Assembly (NCBI RefSeq): GCF_016907495.1
Contig: NZ_JAFBCC010000001.1
Coordinates: 2,914,001-2,978,000, forward strand
DNA length: 64,000 nt
Direction of reading: 5' to 3'
Origin: Arthrobacter tumbae
GTDB lineage: Bacteria; Actinomycetota; Actinomycetes; Actinomycetales; Micrococcaceae
This document shows, piece by piece, positions 18,682-31,000 of the stretch. Within the stretch, counting starts at the first letter, position 1; every line of letters starts with the position of its first letter. The notes under the pieces were generated by a model. It saw only the letters and a program-made list of their open reading frames with translations, was not told the origin of the DNA and did not search any database. Both the position numbers and the translations under genes were made by a program.

Positions 18682-20330
18682 ATTCACGGCGCGCCGCCGC
18701 ACCACCACCGCATATCCCGGGCTACCGCTACGTCAGCCTGCTCGGATCGGGCGGTTTCTCCGACGTCTACCTGTACGAGCAGGACCGTCCGCGCCGCCGC
18801 GTGGCCGTCAAGGTCCTGGTGTCCGGGCTGCTGACCGAGGGCGCCCGCAAGGCGTTCGAGTCCGAGGCCAACCTCATGGCCCAGCTCTCCACACATCCGT
18901 ACATCGTCACGATCTACGAAGCGAACATCACCGATGACGGCCACTCCTACCTTGCAATGGAGTACTGCTCGCGCCCGAGCCTGGACGTTCGGTATCGGAA
19001 GGCACGGCTGTCGCTAGCCGAAACATTGACGATCGGCATCCAGGTCGCTTCTGCGGTCGAGTCTGCCCACCGCGCCGGCATCGTGCACCGCGACATCAAA
19101 CCGGCAAACATCCTCGTCACCGAATACAACCGGCCGGCGCTCACGGACTTCGGCATTTCCGGCACCACGGACGGCGGAATCGATGAGGACCTAGGCATGT
19201 CCATCCCCTGGTCGCCGCCGGAAGCATTTGCGGGCGGCGTCGTGGACGGCGTCCGGATGGACGTATGGTCCCTCGGAGCCACCCTCTACACCCTCCTCGC
19301 GGGTCGATCGCCCTTCGTTTTCCCGGGTCTGGACAACGCCCAGAGCCAGTTGATGGACCGCATCGGGTCAATGCCGCTTGCCTCGATCGGCAGGGAGGAC
19401 GTGCCGCAGTCGCTGGAGCTTGCCCTGGCAACAGCGATGGCGAAGAATCCGGCTGCCCGTTACAGCTCTGCACACTCATTTGCGCTCTCGCTGCAGCGGA
19501 TCCAGACGGAGCTGGGTATCTCGGTCACCCCGTTCGAAGTTCTCGATGACACCGAACAGGTGTACCAGAACGACGACGGCGCCGAAGCCACTCGCGTGCG
19601 CAAGGTCGTCTCCATCGACCCGGAGTCTTCCACCTATTCACCCACCTTCCCGACGGCGGCACCCACCGCTCCTGCCCGCCCTCCGCACGGTTCCGTGCCC
19701 ACCTACTCCGCGCCGTCGTCGTCCATGCCTTCCAGGGCGGACGAGCAGGATGCTGCCGACAGCGACGCAACCGAGGACCACGCGTGGCGGGACCGCACCG
19801 TCCTCCGTGGCGGGGAGCCGCACGGCGATTCCGTCCGGCTGGACACGACGCTCAGCAGGCCAGCGGCTACCGGGCTGGAAGCCGGTCCAGCCGACGTCGT
19901 ACCTGACCGCCGCAGGCGCAGCCCACTGGTGGGCATCCTGCTCGGGCTGGTGGTGCTTGCCGGCGTCGTAATCGGAGGGTTCGCCGTCGTGAACGGGCAA
20001 CCGGAAGACCAACCGACCGTGGCACCGCCCACCCAGCCAGCGCCCGACGCGCTGGCCGGTGTTGAGGGAGTCGTTCCGGCGCCCACGGAGATCACCGCAG
20101 GGGAGTCCGGCAACGATGTCGTCTTCACCTGGACCAATCCCGATCCGCAGGAAGGTGACGTGTACCGCTTTCGGACGGTGACCGTCACCGACGAGGGCGA
20201 CTGGGACCGAACCGTGCAGACCGAAGCGCCCGTCGTGGCCAATCCGGACGGACCCACCTGCGCTGATATACAGATAGTGCGGGCAAACGGAACTGCTTCC
20301 GAGCCCGAACGCGCCTGCTGGCCTGAATGA
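18678..20330 (+). CDS. Hanks-type Ser/Thr protein kinase with FN3-like ectodomain
   Basis: 550 residues, ATG overlapping the previous TGA. The kinase domain (about 15-280) has a glycine loop (LGSGGFSDVY), the VAVK lysine (K45), HRDIKPAN (137-144) and DFG (157-159), so it should be active. A Ser/Pro-rich juxtamembrane stretch leads to a single membrane helix (about 416-438, LVGILLGLVVLAGVVIGGFAVV). The outside part is ~110 residues with an FN3-like strand pattern (NDVVFTWTNPDP, YRFRTVTV) and two Cys. Typical PASTA repeats are absent, so the signal is not obviously muropeptide; the FN3-like ectodomain could contact the FN3 modules of the giant proteins. Substrates are probably the operon's FHA ligands. 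Confidence 0.93.
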   Translation: MNSRRAAAPPPHIPGYRYVSLLGSGGFSDVYLYEQDRPRRRVAVKVLVSGLLTEGARKAFESEANLMAQLSTHPYIVTIYEANITDDGHSYLAMEYCSRPSLDVRYRKARLSLAETLTIGIQVASAVESAHRAGIVHRDIKPANILVTEYNRPALTDFGISGTTDGGIDEDLGMSIPWSPPEAFAGGVVDGVRMDVWSLGATLYTLLAGRSPFVFPGLDNAQSQLMDRIGSMPLASIGREDVPQSLELALATAMAKNPAARYSSAHSFALSLQRIQTELGISVTPFEVLDDTEQVYQNDDGAEATRVRKVVSIDPESSTYSPTFPTAAPTAPARPPHGSVPTYSAPSSSMPSRADEQDAADSDATEDHAWRDRTVLRGGEPHGDSVRLDTTLSRPAATGLEAGPADVVPDRRRRSPLVGILLGLVVLAGVVIGGFAVVNGQPEDQPTVAPPTQPAPDALAGVEGVVPAPTEITAGESGNDVVFTWTNPDPQEGDVYRFRTVTVTDEGDWDRTVQTEAPVVANPDGPTCADIQIVRANGTASEPERACWPE

Positions 20331-20346
20331 GTTGAAGGGAATACCC

Positions 20347-21054
20347 GTGGGGGAACTGGCAATAGATTATTGCGGCGAGTGGCATGAGCCGAAGGACGGA
20401 GAGCCGTTCAACATCGGTCGCGAAGGCGATCTTGAGGTGGACGACAACCCGTACCTTCACCGCAAGTTCCTCCAGATTGCCCACCAGAACGGGATCTGGT
20501 GGCTCAATAACGTCGGCACCATGCTCTCGGCCACCGTCGCGGATACCACGGGCGGGATGCAGGCCTGGGTTGCGCCGGGTGCCAGGATTCCGCTGGTTTT
20601 CGGGCAGACCCGCGTGGTGTTCACAGCAGGCCCCACCACCTACGAGTTCGACGTGCACCTCAAGACCCCGGCCTTCCGCCAGGAGCGCCAGGTCGACGAC
20701 GGCTCCGGAACGACGACGATCGGACCCGTGCGCTTCACCGATTCACAGCGGGCGCTGATCGTCGCGCTTGCTGAACCCATGCTGCGCCGTGAAGGCACCG
20801 GATTCAGTTCCATTCCTTCCTCCGCGGCGGCTGCGCAACGCCTGGGTTGGGCGCTGACCAAGTTCAACCGCAAGCTGGACAACGTGTGCGACAAGCTGGA
20901 CCGGGTGGGTGTCGTGGGCCTGCGCGGCGGGGGTGGGAAGCTCGCCACCAACCGGCGTGCCCGGCTGGTGGAACATGCGGTGACCTCGCACCTGGTCACG
21001 CCCGAGGACCTCGACCTGCTCGAAACCATGAAGGGCAAGGCGGATGAGGACTGA
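20347..21054 (+). CDS. FHA-like protein with C-terminal helix-turn-helix-like domain
   Basis: 235 residues from GTG 20347, chosen because GAAGGGA (20334-20340) sits 6 bases upstream; an in-frame TTG at 20332 has no such site. The first ~105 residues resemble an FHA fold (FNIGREGDLEVDD, YLHRKFLQI, NNVGTMLSAT) but the usual S-x-x-H/N-G residues are altered, so phosphopeptide binding is doubtful. The C-terminal half (SQRALIVALAEPML, AAAQRLGWALTKFNRKLDNVCDKL, NRRARLVEHAV) looks like a winged helix. It starts 16 bases after the kinase stop and could be a regulator or adaptor of the locus. No specific family name is offered. Confidence 0.8.
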   Translation: MGELAIDYCGEWHEPKDGEPFNIGREGDLEVDDNPYLHRKFLQIAHQNGIWWLNNVGTMLSATVADTTGGMQAWVAPGARIPLVFGQTRVVFTAGPTTYEFDVHLKTPAFRQERQVDDGSGTTTIGPVRFTDSQRALIVALAEPMLRREGTGFSSIPSSAAAAQRLGWALTKFNRKLDNVCDKLDRVGVVGLRGGGGKLATNRRARLVEHAVTSHLVTPEDLDLLETMKGKADED

Positions 21055-21110
21055 GCTGTCCGCGCTGTTCCGTCCTGACGTCCACCTCAACCACCCGGAG
21101 TGTTCCTGAC

Positions 21111-24100
21111 ATGTTGCTGCGCCTCACCCTGCGGCGAGATCCCGACCCCGCGAAGGATCTCGCTGTCACCGTGGACGGGCTCGCTACCGTCAGCGATGTT
21201 GCCCGCGAGCTGTATGTGGCTGATCCGGCGCGCGCGGGGGCTGAACCTCCCGGTGAGTTGTCCCTGACAGTCGAGGAGTCCTACGTTGCCGGCGGCATGC
21301 GCGGCAGGACGCTCAATCCCGACGTCAGCCTCTTCGAGTCGGGTCTGCGGCCGGGGTCCGCCGTGACCATCAGCCGGGTCAGCGACCAGTTCAACGTGCC
21401 CGGCCAGGACCGGGGGCCGGCCGTCGCCACGCTCCGGGTTCTGTCAGGGCCCGACGCCGGCAAGGAATTTTCGCTGCCGGCCGGCGCCAGCTACCTGGGC
21501 CGGGACCGCAACTGCGATATCCGTTTTTCCGATCCGATGATGTCCAAACGTCATGCGCGGATCAACGTCGCGGACGGAATTGAGATCATCGATACAAACT
21601 CTGCCAACGGCCTCCTCATGGGCGGCACGAGGGTGGAACGGACAACCCTGACCAGCGCGGATGAGATCACGCTGGGCGACACCACCCTCGCCGTGGTGCC
21701 GCTGACCCGCGCCTACTCCTCGGACCCCACCAGCCCTGTGGTCGAATTCAACCGCTCGCCGCGGGTGGTCCCGGCATTTATCGAGAAGCCCAAGCAGATT
21801 CCAGCGGGCCCCCGCAGGCCGAACCCCATGCGCTTTCCGTACCTGCTGCTCATCGCGCCGATCCTGCTGGGCGCCATCATGTTCTCCATTACGCGCAGCC
21901 CGTTCAGCCTGATTTTCATCCTCATGATGCCGATGATCCTGGTGGGCAGCTACCTGGACCAGCGGATCAACGCCAAGCGGACCTTCCGGGAGGCTGTGGC
22001 ACAATTCCGCGACTCGATGGCGTTCTTCCGAAGCGACATCGAACGGACGCGGAAGGTGGAGCGGGCCGTCCGGCACGCCGAGGCGCCCTCGGTAGCGGAC
22101 ACGGTCGACGCCGTGTACAAGCTGGGACCGCTGCTGTGGACGCACCGCCCGGAGCATGACTTCTTCCTGAGCCTGCGGTTCGGAACCGGGCGTGCACCGT
22201 CGCGGATCGAGCTGGCCGAACCTGCCGGTTCCGACACACTGCCCGAGTTCTCGGAGGAAATCCGCGACGCCGCCGAGGAGTACGCCTACATCGACGACGT
22301 CCCCATCGTCGCGAGCCTTCGGCTGTCCGGCGCACTCGGTGTGGCTGGAGCACGCGGGGTTGTGGACGACGTCGCGCGCGGACTGGTCATCCAGGCCATC
22401 GGGCTACATTCGCCGGCCGAACTGACCGTGGTGGCGCTGACCTCGGTGCAGTCGAAGGAACGGTGGGGCTGGCTGCAGTGGCTTCCGCACACCGGCTCGG
22501 TCCACAGTCCTTTGACCGGTGACCATCTGGCGGCCGGACCGGCCGCGGCGGGACTGCTGCTGTCCCGGCTGGAGGATCTGGTGTCGGTCCGCGCTGCCGA
22601 ACGCTCGGGTATTGCCCTTCGCGGGCGCCTGGACCCCACGAAGGAAGTGGAACAGCCCGTGCCGGTCACGCCATCGGTCCTCGTGGTCGTGGAGGATGAT
22701 GTCACGGTTGACCGAGCCCGCCTGACCCGCGTAGCCGAGGCCGGCGCTGACGTCGGCGTCCATGTCCTGTGGGTCGCCGGGACGGTCGCGGCGCTGCCCG
22801 CGGCCTGCCGCGACTTCCTCTTTGTCGACGGCGACGCAGCGAATGTCAGCGGCCAGGTGCGGTTGGGTGAATTGTCGACGCCGGTCAGCTGCGAGAGCGT
22901 CGACCTTGAGCTGGCAGGGCAGCTGGCGCGGATGCTGACTCCCGTCGTCGACGTCGGCAAGCCTGTGGAGGATGACTCGGACCTGCCGCGCGCCGTCTCC
23001 TACGTGACCCTGGCGGGCCATGAACTGGTGGAGGCGACGACGGCGGTCGCCGACCGCTGGACGGAGAACAACTCGGTGGCATCCCGTGCGGTGCCGAACC
23101 GGAAGCATCAGGGGTCGCTTCGTGCGCTGGTGGGTTCCAAGGGCGTTGAGCCGATGTACCTGGACCTCAAGGCCGAGGGCCCCCACGCCCTGGTTGGTGG
23201 CACCACCGGCGCCGGAAAATCCGAGTTCCTGCAGTCCTGGGTGCTCGGCATGGCTGCTGCTTACAGCCCTGACCGGCTCACGTTCCTGTTCGTCGACTAC
23301 AAGGGTGGAGCGGCGTTTGCCGACTGCGTGAAGCTGCCGCATACGGTGGGGCTGGTCACTGACCTGTCGCCGCACCTGGTGCGGCGCGCGCTGACCTCGC
23401 TGCGGGCCGAGCTGCACTACCGGGAGCACCTGTTCAACCGCAAGAAGGCCAAGGACCTCCTGGCTATGGAGCGGGACGCGGACCCGGAGACGCCTCCCTC
23501 CCTCGTCATCGTTGTGGACGAGTTCGCGGCGCTCGCCCGGGAAGTGCCGGAGTTCGTGGACGGGGTGGTGGACATCGCGGCGCGCGGCCGGTCACTCGGC
23601 CTGCACCTGATCCTGGCAACGCAGCGGCCGTCGGGGGTCATCAAGGACAACCTCCGGGCCAATACCAACCTTCGGATAGCGCTGCGGATGGCCGACACGG
23701 ATGATTCGCAGGACATCCTCGGGACGCCGATGGCTGCGTACTTCAGCCCCACCATTCCGGGACGAGGGGCTGCCAAAACCGGGCCGGGTCGCATCCAGAG
23801 CTTTCAGACCGGCTATGCGGGAGGCTGGACCACGCGTGCGCCGGCGCGTCCGCGCATCGATGTGGTGGAGATGAATTTCGGCTCAGGCACGCGGTGGGAA
23901 TCCGCAGCCGATGAGGTTGTCTCCGAGCCGGGCGGACCTAATGACATCGCGCGGATCGTGGGCAACGTTTCCCAGGCGGCGCTGGAGCTTGGTATCAAAC
24001 CGCCGCGCAAGCCCTGGCTGGCCGAACTGGCCGACGCCTACGACTTCTCCAAGCTGCCCAACCCGCGTACGGATGAATCGCTGCTGCTTGGTGTCACTGA

Positions 24101-25550
24101 TGATCCTGAGCACCAGGAGCAGCCCACCGTGTTCTACCAGCCGGACGTCGACGGGAACCTGGCAATCCTTGGTTCCGGTGGGTCCGGCAAGTCCACGGCC
24201 CTGCGGACGCTTGCCATCGGGTGTGCCGTGACGGTGCGCGGCGGTCCGGTGCAGGTGTACGGCATCGACTGCGCCTCCAACGGGCTGCAGATGCTCGGTC
24301 AGTTGCCGCACGTGGGCGCGATTCTTGACGGGGATGATTCCGAACGGATCGGCAGGCTGCTCCGGTACCTGCGGGGCATCATCACCGAGCGCGCTGACCG
24401 GTTCGCCGACGTTCGGGCCGGGAGTATCTCCGAGTACCGGAGGCTCGCGGGTCGGCCTGACGAACCGAGAATCCTGCTCCTGGTCGACGGCATCACAACC
24501 TTCCGGGAGACCTACGAGTTCAAGGGGCGGGAGCGACACTTCGAACTGTTCCAGCAGATCGCGACCGATGGCCGTCCCATGGGTGTGCACATTGTCGTGA
24601 CCGGTGAACGCACAAACTCCCTGCCGCCGTCGTTGGCTTCCTCCATCAGCCGCCGGATCGTCCTGCGGATGGCAGCCAAGGACGACTACTCGACTCTCGG
24701 GGTGCCGCGCGACGTACTTTCGAGCTCGTCACCGCCCGGGCGCGGACTGCTGGACGGGCTGGAAGTGCAGCTCGCCGTCTTCGGCGGCAACGCCAACCTG
24801 GAACTGCAGGCCCGCGAGGTCGAGCGCATGCGTGACGCCATGCTGCGCCAGGGCGTTCCGCAGGCGCCAGGCGTGCTCAGCCTGCCCGAGTCAATTGACC
24901 TGGACGTGCTGCCGGCGGCGCAGGCGGGAACGGCGGTGATCGGCGTCGACGACTTCAACCTTGAGCCCGCAGCCGTCGCTGCAACAGGGGCCTTCATGGT
25001 GTCCGGACCGCCCGGGTCCGGGCGGACCGTTGCGCTGGTGACGCTGGCGGCGGCGCTGCAGAAGTCGTCGCCGAATGTCAGGAGGATCTACCTCGGTGCG
25101 CGGCGATCGACGGTGGCGTCGCTTGGTCTGTGGGACGAGGCGTATGTAACGGCAGCACTGGTGCAGCCGGAGCTATCGCGGCTCGCAACGTTGGCGGACG
25201 GTGCCGAGGGGTCGGTGGCGTTCTTCATCGAGGGACTGACGGAGTTCAGCGATTCGCTGGCGGAACTCGAGCTGTCGTCGCTGGTGAAGGCTGCAGTGAA
25301 AGCCGGGCAGTGGGTGGTCGGGGAGGCAGAGACCTCGACCTGGTCCAGCGCCTGGAACCTGTCCGGTCCGTTCAAGTCGGGGAGGCGGGGGCTTCTGCTC
25401 AACCCGAACGAGCTCGACGGCGACACACTCCTGAACACGTCGCTCGGACGGACGGCCGGAAACCGCTTCATACCGGGCCGCGGATACGTCATCGGCCGCG
25501 GAAAGGCCTACAAGCTACAGGTCGCTACAACCATGGGCGGCCTGGACTGA
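21111..25550 (+). CDS. FtsK/SpoIIIE-type translocase of type VII secretion class (EssC/EccC-like) with ubiquitin-like and FHA N-terminus
   Basis: 1479 residues. About 1-92 looks ubiquitin-like (VTVDGLATVSDVARELY, GRTLNPDVSLFESGLRPGS). An intact FHA domain follows (about 108-200: GRDRNCDIRF, SKRHARI, NSANG). Two close membrane helices lie at about 242-285. The first ATPase domain has Walker A GGTTGAGKSE (~695) and Walker B VIVVDEF. The second has GSGGSGKST (~1022) and LLLVDG. The third has GPPGSGRT (~1298), with Arg replacing the Walker Lys and FFIEG for Walker B, so it is probably not catalytic. Three ATPase domains plus an N-terminal FHA match EssC/EccC motors that export WXG100 proteins. 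The FHA couples it to the neighbouring kinase. It starts 56 bases after the previous gene. Confidence 0.93.
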   Translation: MLLRLTLRRDPDPAKDLAVTVDGLATVSDVARELYVADPARAGAEPPGELSLTVEESYVAGGMRGRTLNPDVSLFESGLRPGSAVTISRVSDQFNVPGQDRGPAVATLRVLSGPDAGKEFSLPAGASYLGRDRNCDIRFSDPMMSKRHARINVADGIEIIDTNSANGLLMGGTRVERTTLTSADEITLGDTTLAVVPLTRAYSSDPTSPVVEFNRSPRVVPAFIEKPKQIPAGPRRPNPMRFPYLLLIAPILLGAIMFSITRSPFSLIFILMMPMILVGSYLDQRINAKRTFREAVAQFRDSMAFFRSDIERTRKVERAVRHAEAPSVADTVDAVYKLGPLLWTHRPEHDFFLSLRFGTGRAPSRIELAEPAGSDTLPEFSEEIRDAAEEYAYIDDVPIVASLRLSGALGVAGARGVVDDVARGLVIQAIGLHSPAELTVVALTSVQSKERWGWLQWLPHTGSVHSPLTGDHLAAGPAAAGLLLSRLEDLVSVRAAERSGIALRGRLDPTKEVEQPVPVTPSVLVVVEDDVTVDRARLTRVAEAGADVGVHVLWVAGTVAALPAACRDFLFVDGDAANVSGQVRLGELSTPVSCESVDLELAGQLARMLTPVVDVGKPVEDDSDLPRAVSYVTLAGHELVEATTAVADRWTENNSVASRAVPNRKHQGSLRALVGSKGVEPMYLDLKAEGPHALVGGTTGAGKSEFLQSWVLGMAAAYSPDRLTFLFVDYKGGAAFADCVKLPHTVGLVTDLSPHLVRRALTSLRAELHYREHLFNRKKAKDLLAMERDADPETPPSLVIVVDEFAALAREVPEFVDGVVDIAARGRSLGLHLILATQRPSGVIKDNLRANTNLRIALRMADTDDSQDILGTPMAAYFSPTIPGRGAAKTGPGRIQSFQTGYAGGWTTRAPARPRIDVVEMNFGSGTRWESAADEVVSEPGGPNDIARIVGNVSQAALELGIKPPRKPWLAELADAYDFSKLPNPRTDESLLLGVTDDPEHQEQPTVFYQPDVDGNLAILGSGGSGKSTALRTLAIGCAVTVRGGPVQVYGIDCASNGLQMLGQLPHVGAILDGDDSERIGRLLRYLRGIITERADRFADVRAGSISEYRRLAGRPDEPRILLLVDGITTFRETYEFKGRERHFELFQQIATDGRPMGVHIVVTGERTNSLPPSLASSISRRIVLRMAAKDDYSTLGVPRDVLSSSSPPGRGLLDGLEVQLAVFGGNANLELQAREVERMRDAMLRQGVPQAPGVLSLPESIDLDVLPAAQAGTAVIGVDDFNLEPAAVAATGAFMVSGPPGSGRTVALVTLAAALQKSSPNVRRIYLGARRSTVASLGLWDEAYVTAALVQPELSRLATLADGAEGSVAFFIEGLTEFSDSLAELELSSLVKAAVKAGQWVVGEAETSTWSSAWNLSGPFKSGRRGLLLNPNELDGDTLLNTSLGRTAGNRFIPGRGYVIGRGKAYKLQVATTMGGLD

Positions 25551-25570
25551 CGCGCCGATCCGGCCCGTGC

Positions 25571-25626
25571 GTGGGGAGTACTGTGTGGGCAGTGCTGGGT
25601 GGGGAGTGCTGCTTGGGGAGCGGTCC
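25571..25626. repeat. Four imperfect 14-bp tandem repeats after the translocase gene
   Basis: Units at 25571-25584, 25585-25598, 25599-25612 and 25613-25626 follow the pattern GTGGGGAGTGCTGN. They lie in the 206-base gap between the translocase and the WXG100 gene. I see no convincing promoter in this gap, so read-through or a weak separate promoter remain open. Confidence 0.75.
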
Positions 25627-25756
25627 CCATCGACACCAGCGAGCGGGCTTGGATAAGTTGTAGTTGGTCGCTCAGATGGGGAGCCCGCGAGGGATGTCCC
25701 GGCTTGGGCAGGCGGTTCCGGAAATGCCGGACCGCCACAGACGAAAGGTGGGGACA

Positions 25757-29241
<3,485 letters not shown>

Positions 29242-29245
<4 letters not shown>

Positions 29246-29703
29246 CGGTCAGCTGGCAGAAGGTCTTTTCGACGTTAGCGTCGGAACGTCTGCGTGAGGC
29301 GTATGCGCGGGCTGTTCTTGGTGAGGACGTCGAGGCGGGGTCAAGGGAGTTCTCAAAGCTTGTCGAGTCGGAATTGTTGCTGAGCGATGGATCCGTCAAT
29401 GACGCGATGTTCAAGGACGTACTGGGTGCTGCTGCGCATGCACGGCCGCAGGGTGTCGATCGCTTCTTCCGCGAAGGCAGGCTCGATGGATTGCCGGCAG
29501 GTCAGGCGGACCGGCTGGCGGTGCTGGAACACCTTGCTGACCGCTTATTTCCTGCTGGTCAGGAGCTGGATGAGCCTGTGGTGAATTTGTTGGTTGCGAC
29601 TCTCACGCGGGACATCCCAACCCTTCGGAGGGCGTTTGTCGACTCCGGATTCCTGTTGCGCAATCCGGACGGTACACGGTACCGGCGGGTGTCGGGCGGC
29701 TAA
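29242..29703 (+). CDS. DUF2087 domain protein
   Basis: 153 residues with a GTG start overlapping the previous TGA. The C-terminal half matches the DUF2087 pattern: a GRLDGLPAGQADRLAVLEHLADRLFPAG stretch followed by ELDEPVVNLLVATLTRDIPTLRRAFVDSGFLLRNPDGTRY. DUF2087 is often attached to ArsR-type winged-helix regulators. The N-terminal half here (KVFSTLASERLREAYARAVLGED) is helical and could be a reduced DNA-binding part, but this is not certain. No cofactor or metal site is seen. Confidence 0.75.
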
Positions 29704-29794
29704 ATTAACCTGATCGTTGCATTCGCCCCGTGCTCGCGGTTCGTTGGTCTGCCACACTCAGATCATCGCTCGTCCAACGCAAGAGGAGGCGTTC

Positions 29795-30286
29795 ATGGAC
29801 ATTAACATCAGGTCGGCGGACAGGAACGATTTCGGAGAGATCCGGCGGATTACTGTGGCTGCGTATTCGGATGCCGGATACATCGACGATGAGTACGCGT
29901 ATAACCACATCCTGGCGGCAATCGAGGAGGGATACTCCGGGTCATCTTTACTGGTTGCGGAATCGGCCGGAAGGATTGTGGGATCGGTTTTTGTTACCAG
30001 GGCCGGCGGTGACTTCAGCGATGTTGCCCACGACGGTGAACTTGAGTTCCGGATGCTTGCTGTCGAGCCCGGCGAACAGCACAAGGGGATTGCGCACGGG
30101 CTGGTGGCAGCCGTGATCGAGCGGGCACGGATAGATCCCGATGTGTCGGCGGTTGTCCTGACAATCGCACCGAACATGGATGGACAGCACAAGCTTTACG
30201 AGTCAATGGACTTCGTCAGGGTGCCGGCCCGGAACTTCCTGCTATCCGACACTTTCGCGCTCCACGTCTACAAGCTCACTCTCTAG
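29795..30286 (+). CDS. GNAT-family N-acetyltransferase
   Basis: 163 residues from ATG 29795 with an excellent AAGAGGAGG site. GNAT features: the N-terminal IRSADRNDFGEIRRITVAAY stretch, ELEFRMLAVEPGEQHKGIAHGLVAAVI (motif A with a Q-x-K-G-I-A acetyl-CoA loop), and the LYESMDFVRVPAR end. Transfers an acetyl group from acetyl-CoA to an unidentified amine. It is paralogous to the gene at 33498 (shared RRIT-AY-AGY and ELEFRMLAV-P), though the two are separated by three genes. Confidence 0.88.
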   Translation: MDINIRSADRNDFGEIRRITVAAYSDAGYIDDEYAYNHILAAIEEGYSGSSLLVAESAGRIVGSVFVTRAGGDFSDVAHDGELEFRMLAVEPGEQHKGIAHGLVAAVIERARIDPDVSAVVLTIAPNMDGQHKLYESMDFVRVPARNFLLSDTFALHVYKLTL

Positions 30287-30317
30287 GAGCGGTCCGGTCT
30301 GCTTGGAGGGAGTCGGC

Positions 30318-30385
30318 TGGGAGTCTGCGTGTCCTACTGGGAGTCAGCGAGCGTGTCCTGCCGGGAGTCAGTCGGCGTGTTCCGG
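30318..30385. repeat. Short tandem repeats at convergent gene ends
   Basis: Three imperfect units of 20-24 bp (30318-30337, 30338-30361, 30362-30385), each starting CTGGGAGTC or CCGGGAGTC and containing CGTGTCCT or CGTGTTCC. The last runs into the 3' end of the ASCH gene. No terminator-like hairpin was noticed here. Confidence 0.6.
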
Positions 30386-30907
30386 CGGCCAGGTGACAGC
30401 GAAGCGCTCGAAGACAATCTCGTCATTTTCTGACCATTGGCTGCCGCGAGCGGCGCTGACCCGTGTGAAGTAGCGACGGTGTTCGCGCTGCCAGCTTTCG
30501 AGGGTTCCGTCGTCTTCGCCTTCGTCGGCGGCGAATGCCGCGTCCGAACTGGCGAAGGGGCCGATACGAAGCTCTGTACTGCGGATGATGATGCGGGGCG
30601 CTCCGCCGCCGTCGCAGGCGATCCAGTGCGAACCGATGCGCGGTACCTCGTCACCGCGTGCCAGAAATTCAGCGACGAGTTCAGCGGTCGCCCGTTTCCT
30701 GCCGTCCATGACCAGGCTCAGGAGTTCATTGGCCAGCCGCTTCGAATCGCCGAAGTGTTCAACCGTGTACTCGGGAGAGGCGGCCACTGCTTCCGGACGT
30801 GCCTTGGCGTATGCGTTCCACATGAGGCGGGCTGCTGACAGGTCGGGTGAAGCCACAGGTTCGGTGTGCACCTCGTCATCGTTGCAGGCAGCATCAGCCG
30901 GTGGCAA
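30368..30907 (-). CDS. ASCH-domain protein
   Basis: Up to 179 residues. The ASCH-like core runs from SKRLANELLSLVMDGRKRATAELV (the GxKxAT-type motif) through RIGSHWIACDGGGAPRIIIRSTEL and AADEGEDDGTLESWQREHRRYF to the ENDEIVFERFAVTW end. ASCH domains are PUA-like folds thought to bind RNA or modified bases, and some are amidohydrolases. The start is uncertain: TTG at 30907 gives the full frame but has no clear ribosome site, so the true protein may be shorter by up to about 25 residues. Confidence 0.8.
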   Translation of the reverse strand: MPPADAACNDDEVHTEPVASPDLSAARLMWNAYAKARPEAVAASPEYTVEHFGDSKRLANELLSLVMDGRKRATAELVAEFLARGDEVPRIGSHWIACDGGGAPRIIIRSTELRIGPFASSDAAFAADEGEDDGTLESWQREHRRYFTRVSAARGSQWSENDEIVFERFAVTWPPEHAD

Positions 30908-31000
30908 AGAGCGGCAGACATCACCTATGGGCGACTACCCCACTGCTACTGGCGCGTGATTATTCGGCCGCGTCCGCAGTTGTTCGGCCGCGTGGGTTGT

